Source of the DNA: Bradyrhizobium sp. Ash2021
Lineage (GTDB): Bacteria; Pseudomonadota; Alphaproteobacteria; Rhizobiales; Xanthobacteraceae
DNA length: 64,000 bases
Direction: 5' to 3'
Assembly: GCF_031202265.1 (NCBI RefSeq)
Contig: NZ_CP100604.1
Coordinates: forward strand, 6,492,501-6,556,500
Position 1 is the first letter of the stretch, and each line of letters begins with the position of its first letter. Under the pieces are notes generated by a model. The model saw only the letters and a program-made list of their open reading frames with translations, was not told where the DNA came from and ran no database searches. The translations under genes were made by a program, and so were the position numbers. Shown piece after piece: positions 62,251 to 64,000 of the stretch.

Positions 62251-63329
62251 GGCTCCAGCGCCTCATTGGCCGCGTAGTCGCGATCGGCCTTCTTGCCGAG
62301 ATACGCCCAATACTCAATAGGCGGTATTCCCTTGCCCGGACGCTTCACACCGAGATTTTGCTCCGTGAAAAGGTCGCCGCTACGGATCGCGCTGGTCGCT
62401 ACCAGGCTTCGGCGCGCCACCGATCGATTGGCGATTTCCTCCGCCGCCGGAATTTTGCGCCCGTCGCCGAGCGCGAGCTCGACGTCGCGGATGTTTGCGA
62501 TCATCGCGGCGAGCTCATCCGGCTCGATGGAGGCGCGGTGGTCGGGTCCCGGCAGGTTGCGATCCAGCGTGAGATGCTTTTCAATCACGGAGGCGCCAAG
62601 CGCAGCCGCCGCGGTCGCGACATGGATACCTCGGCTGTGGTCGGAGAAACCGACGGGAAGTCCGAACGCATGGGATAGCGTCGCCATCGCGCGCAGATTG
62701 ATCGAATGCGGGTCGGCCGGATATTCCGTCGTACAATGCAGCAGCGTCACCTTGCCGCGCAATTCAGTCCAGGTTTTGCGGTCGAGCAGAATGTTAGAGA
62801 AATCCGCAGCCGTCGGCGGCGCGGCTGCGTCGTGCAGATAGCCAAACGCGATCACGCCAAGCGCCTGCTCGACCTCGGCCAAGGTCGCCATTCCCGTCGA
62901 CAGGATGATCGGCAGGCGAAACCGTGCGAGGTGCAGCAGCAACGGCGCATTGGTCAGATCGCCCGAGCCGACCTTCAAGGTGGCGACGCCGATGCTTTTC
63001 ACGAGATGCGTCGCGCTGTCGGCATCGAACGGCGTCGACATGTAGGTGATGTTGGCGGCCGTACAGGCAGCGGCAATGCGCTGCTCGTCGCCTTCGCGGA
63101 GTTCGAGCGCGCGCAGCATCTCGAGCTGGGATTGCGCAGCACCGGTCGTGACCCGCTGATAACTGGCTTTGGCCGCCTCCGCCGTCGCCAGTTTGTCGGC
63201 GCGAAACGACTGAAACTTGACCACGTCGGCACCGGCGCGCGCCGCCGCCTCGACCAGCGCCAGCGCCCTGGCACAATCGCCGTTGTGGTTAACGCCGGCC
63301 TCGGCAATGATCATGGTTCGGCGATGCAT
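62247..63329 (-). CDS. neuB: Nonulosonic acid synthase (N-acetylneuraminate / legionaminate synthase family)
   Basis: 360 residues. Condenses a 2-acetamido hexose with phosphoenolpyruvate to give a nine-carbon acid. TIM barrel: MIIAEAGVNHNGDCARALAL, VVKFQSFRADKLAT, STPFDADSATHL, LKVGSGDLTNAPLLL, LSTGMATLAEVEQAL, LHCTTEYPADPHSINLRAMA and EKHLTLDRNLPGPDHRASIE. A C-terminal antifreeze-like domain ends the protein (RRSLVATSAIRSGDLFTEQN). Whether the product is Neu, Leg or a relative cannot be told here. It is the first gene of an eight-gene minus-strand run and is divergent from neuA. Confidence 0.93.
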   Translation of the reverse strand: MHRRTMIIAEAGVNHNGDCARALALVEAAARAGADVVKFQSFRADKLATAEAAKASYQRVTTGAAQSQLEMLRALELREGDEQRIAAACTAANITYMSTPFDADSATHLVKSIGVATLKVGSGDLTNAPLLLHLARFRLPIILSTGMATLAEVEQALGVIAFGYLHDAAAPPTAADFSNILLDRKTWTELRGKVTLLHCTTEYPADPHSINLRAMATLSHAFGLPVGFSDHSRGIHVATAAAALGASVIEKHLTLDRNLPGPDHRASIEPDELAAMIANIRDVELALGDGRKIPAAEEIANRSVARRSLVATSAIRSGDLFTEQNLGVKRPGKGIPPIEYWAYLGKKADRDYAANEALEP

Positions 63330-63466
63330 GCGCTTTTCGTCGCTGACCGGTTTGGACGATCGAAATCGCCCCCTAAATCAAGCGGTTGTCTTAGTCGAGT
63401 ACACTGATAAAAGCAACGCGGAGCGGGCGACGCTTCGATGCCGGCGGCAGGATTTATCGAGAGCAC

Positions 63467-64000
63467 ATGGCTGACACTGCGGAGATATTGTTCCTGCTGG
63501 TGGGACGCGGCGGATCGAAGGGATTGCCGGGAAAGAACCTTCGCGAAATCGGCGGGCTCAGCCTGATCGGCTACAAGGCCAGATCGGCGCGGCAGTCGCG
63601 CTACTGTTCCCGGTTGATCGTTTCCAGCGACAGCCCCGAGATTCGCAGCGAGGCCGTCAGGCACGGCGCCGAGCTGCTGTTTGAGCGTCCCGCGGAGCTT
63701 GCCACCGATACCGCCTCTTCCAACGACGTGGTGCTCCACGCCATGGACTGGATCGAGGCCCACGAAAAGCGCCGCTACGACGCCATCATGCTGTTGGAGC
63801 CGTCATCGCCGTTCGCGCGTCCCGAGCATTTTGACGAGGCGATCGATCTGTTCGTGGCGCGCAACGCCAGCCTCGTGGTCGGAATGCGCGAGACGGAGGT
63901 GTCATCGATCTTCGTCGGACCGCTCGGCCAGGACGGTTCGATCGGCAGCATCGTAGACAAGATGCTGAAAACACCGGCGCAGCGGCGGCAGGACCAGCCG
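63467..64000 (+). CDS. neuA: Acylneuraminate (nonulosonate) cytidylyltransferase, 3' end beyond window
   Basis: 178 codons from the ATG at 63467 to the edge. Begins MADTAEILFLLVGRGGSKG then LPGKNLREIGGLSLIGYKA, the CTP-binding start of CMP-sialate synthetases, followed by RLIVSSDSPEIRSEAVRHGA, FERPAELATDTASSNDVVLH and AIMLLEPSSPFARPEHFDEA. LVVGMRETEVSSIF continues the fold. It activates the NeuB product as a CMP-sugar for glycosyltransferases. It is transcribed divergently from neuB across a 137-bp gap. Confidence 0.94.
   Translation, partial: MADTAEILFLLVGRGGSKGLPGKNLREIGGLSLIGYKARSARQSRYCSRLIVSSDSPEIRSEAVRHGAELLFERPAELATDTASSNDVVLHAMDWIEAHEKRRYDAIMLLEPSSPFARPEHFDEAIDLFVARNASLVVGMRETEVSSIFVGPLGQDGSIGSIVDKMLKTPAQRRQDQP

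Noticed and set aside
1..64000. CRISPR arrays, rRNA or tRNA genes
   Set aside because: No regularly spaced identical repeats and no recognisable tRNA or rRNA segments were seen. A covariance-model scan would be needed to be certain.

Overview
The window looks like the chromosome of a GC-rich alphaproteobacterium of the Bradyrhizobium/Rhodopseudomonas group. The reasons are high GC codon use, two complete branched-chain-amino-acid-type ABC operons, several families of rhizobial palindromic intergenic repeats, and rhizobial hypothetical families such as the STGPxT...RHGL proteins. The species assignment is inference. No rRNA, tRNA or CRISPR array was recognised.

Layout. (1) 1-3.6 kb, minus strand: a methyl-cycle operon of an HTH plus methyltransferase-fold protein, metK and ahcY (ahcY runs off the left edge), with a terminator-like hairpin between metK and ahcY. 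(2) 3.8-11.7 kb: a secreted TPR-caspase protein, a SugE/Gdx-type small exporter facing an arginine:glycine amidinotransferase-like enzyme, a PhaZ7-like secreted hydrolase and a class C beta-lactamase-like serine hydrolase. These are separated by decayed remnants: a beta-lactamase-associated tail, an ABC binding-protein tail and an SRAP protein. (3) 11.9-17.7 kb, minus: a MetE-like methyltransferase and Liv-type ABC operon 1. (4) 18.2-22.4 kb: small lipoprotein, purU, HemD-like protein, and the GDP-fucose genes fcl and gmd. (5) 22.6-33.4 kb: a frameshifted Crp/Fnr regulator, Liv-type operon 2 with an embedded acyl-CoA synthetase, an AGE-family epimerase and a PaaK-like ligase. (6) 33.4-37.6 kb: a divergent phage-like recombination cassette (XRE repressor and twin operators; YqaJ exonuclease; ERF annealing protein fused to an HNH-like domain) bracketed by two STGPxT-family proteins. 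(7) 37.7-42.2 kb: a scarred polysaccharide region holding a DegT aminotransferase tail, a WbpV-like epimerase, a lipoprotein, an SGNH hydrolase, an IS transposase remnant, an MBOAT tail and a 5'-truncated glycosyltransferase. (8) 42.4-50.3 kb: three large membrane proteins of GT-C type, two of them paralogues, divergent from a GtrB-like glycosyltransferase and a methyltransferase. (9) 50.4-64 kb: sugar biosynthesis. One block makes a CDP-6-deoxy sugar that is probably C-methylated. The other makes a nonulosonic acid (neuB, neuD, PtmE- and PtmA-like genes, neuA) next to a WbpG/HisH/HisF amidination trio.

How it fits together. The right half is surface-glycan genetics in which functional modules sit between broken ones, as expected of an O-antigen or flagellar-glycan locus that is often replaced. 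The left half is housekeeping and transport, with palindromic elements placed just after the binding-protein gene in both ABC operons. The candidates most worth following are the HTH-methyltransferase/metK/ahcY operon, the YqaJ-ERF-HNH cassette with its operators, the paired membrane-protein family, and the combined C-methyl sugar and amidino-nonulosonate clusters.
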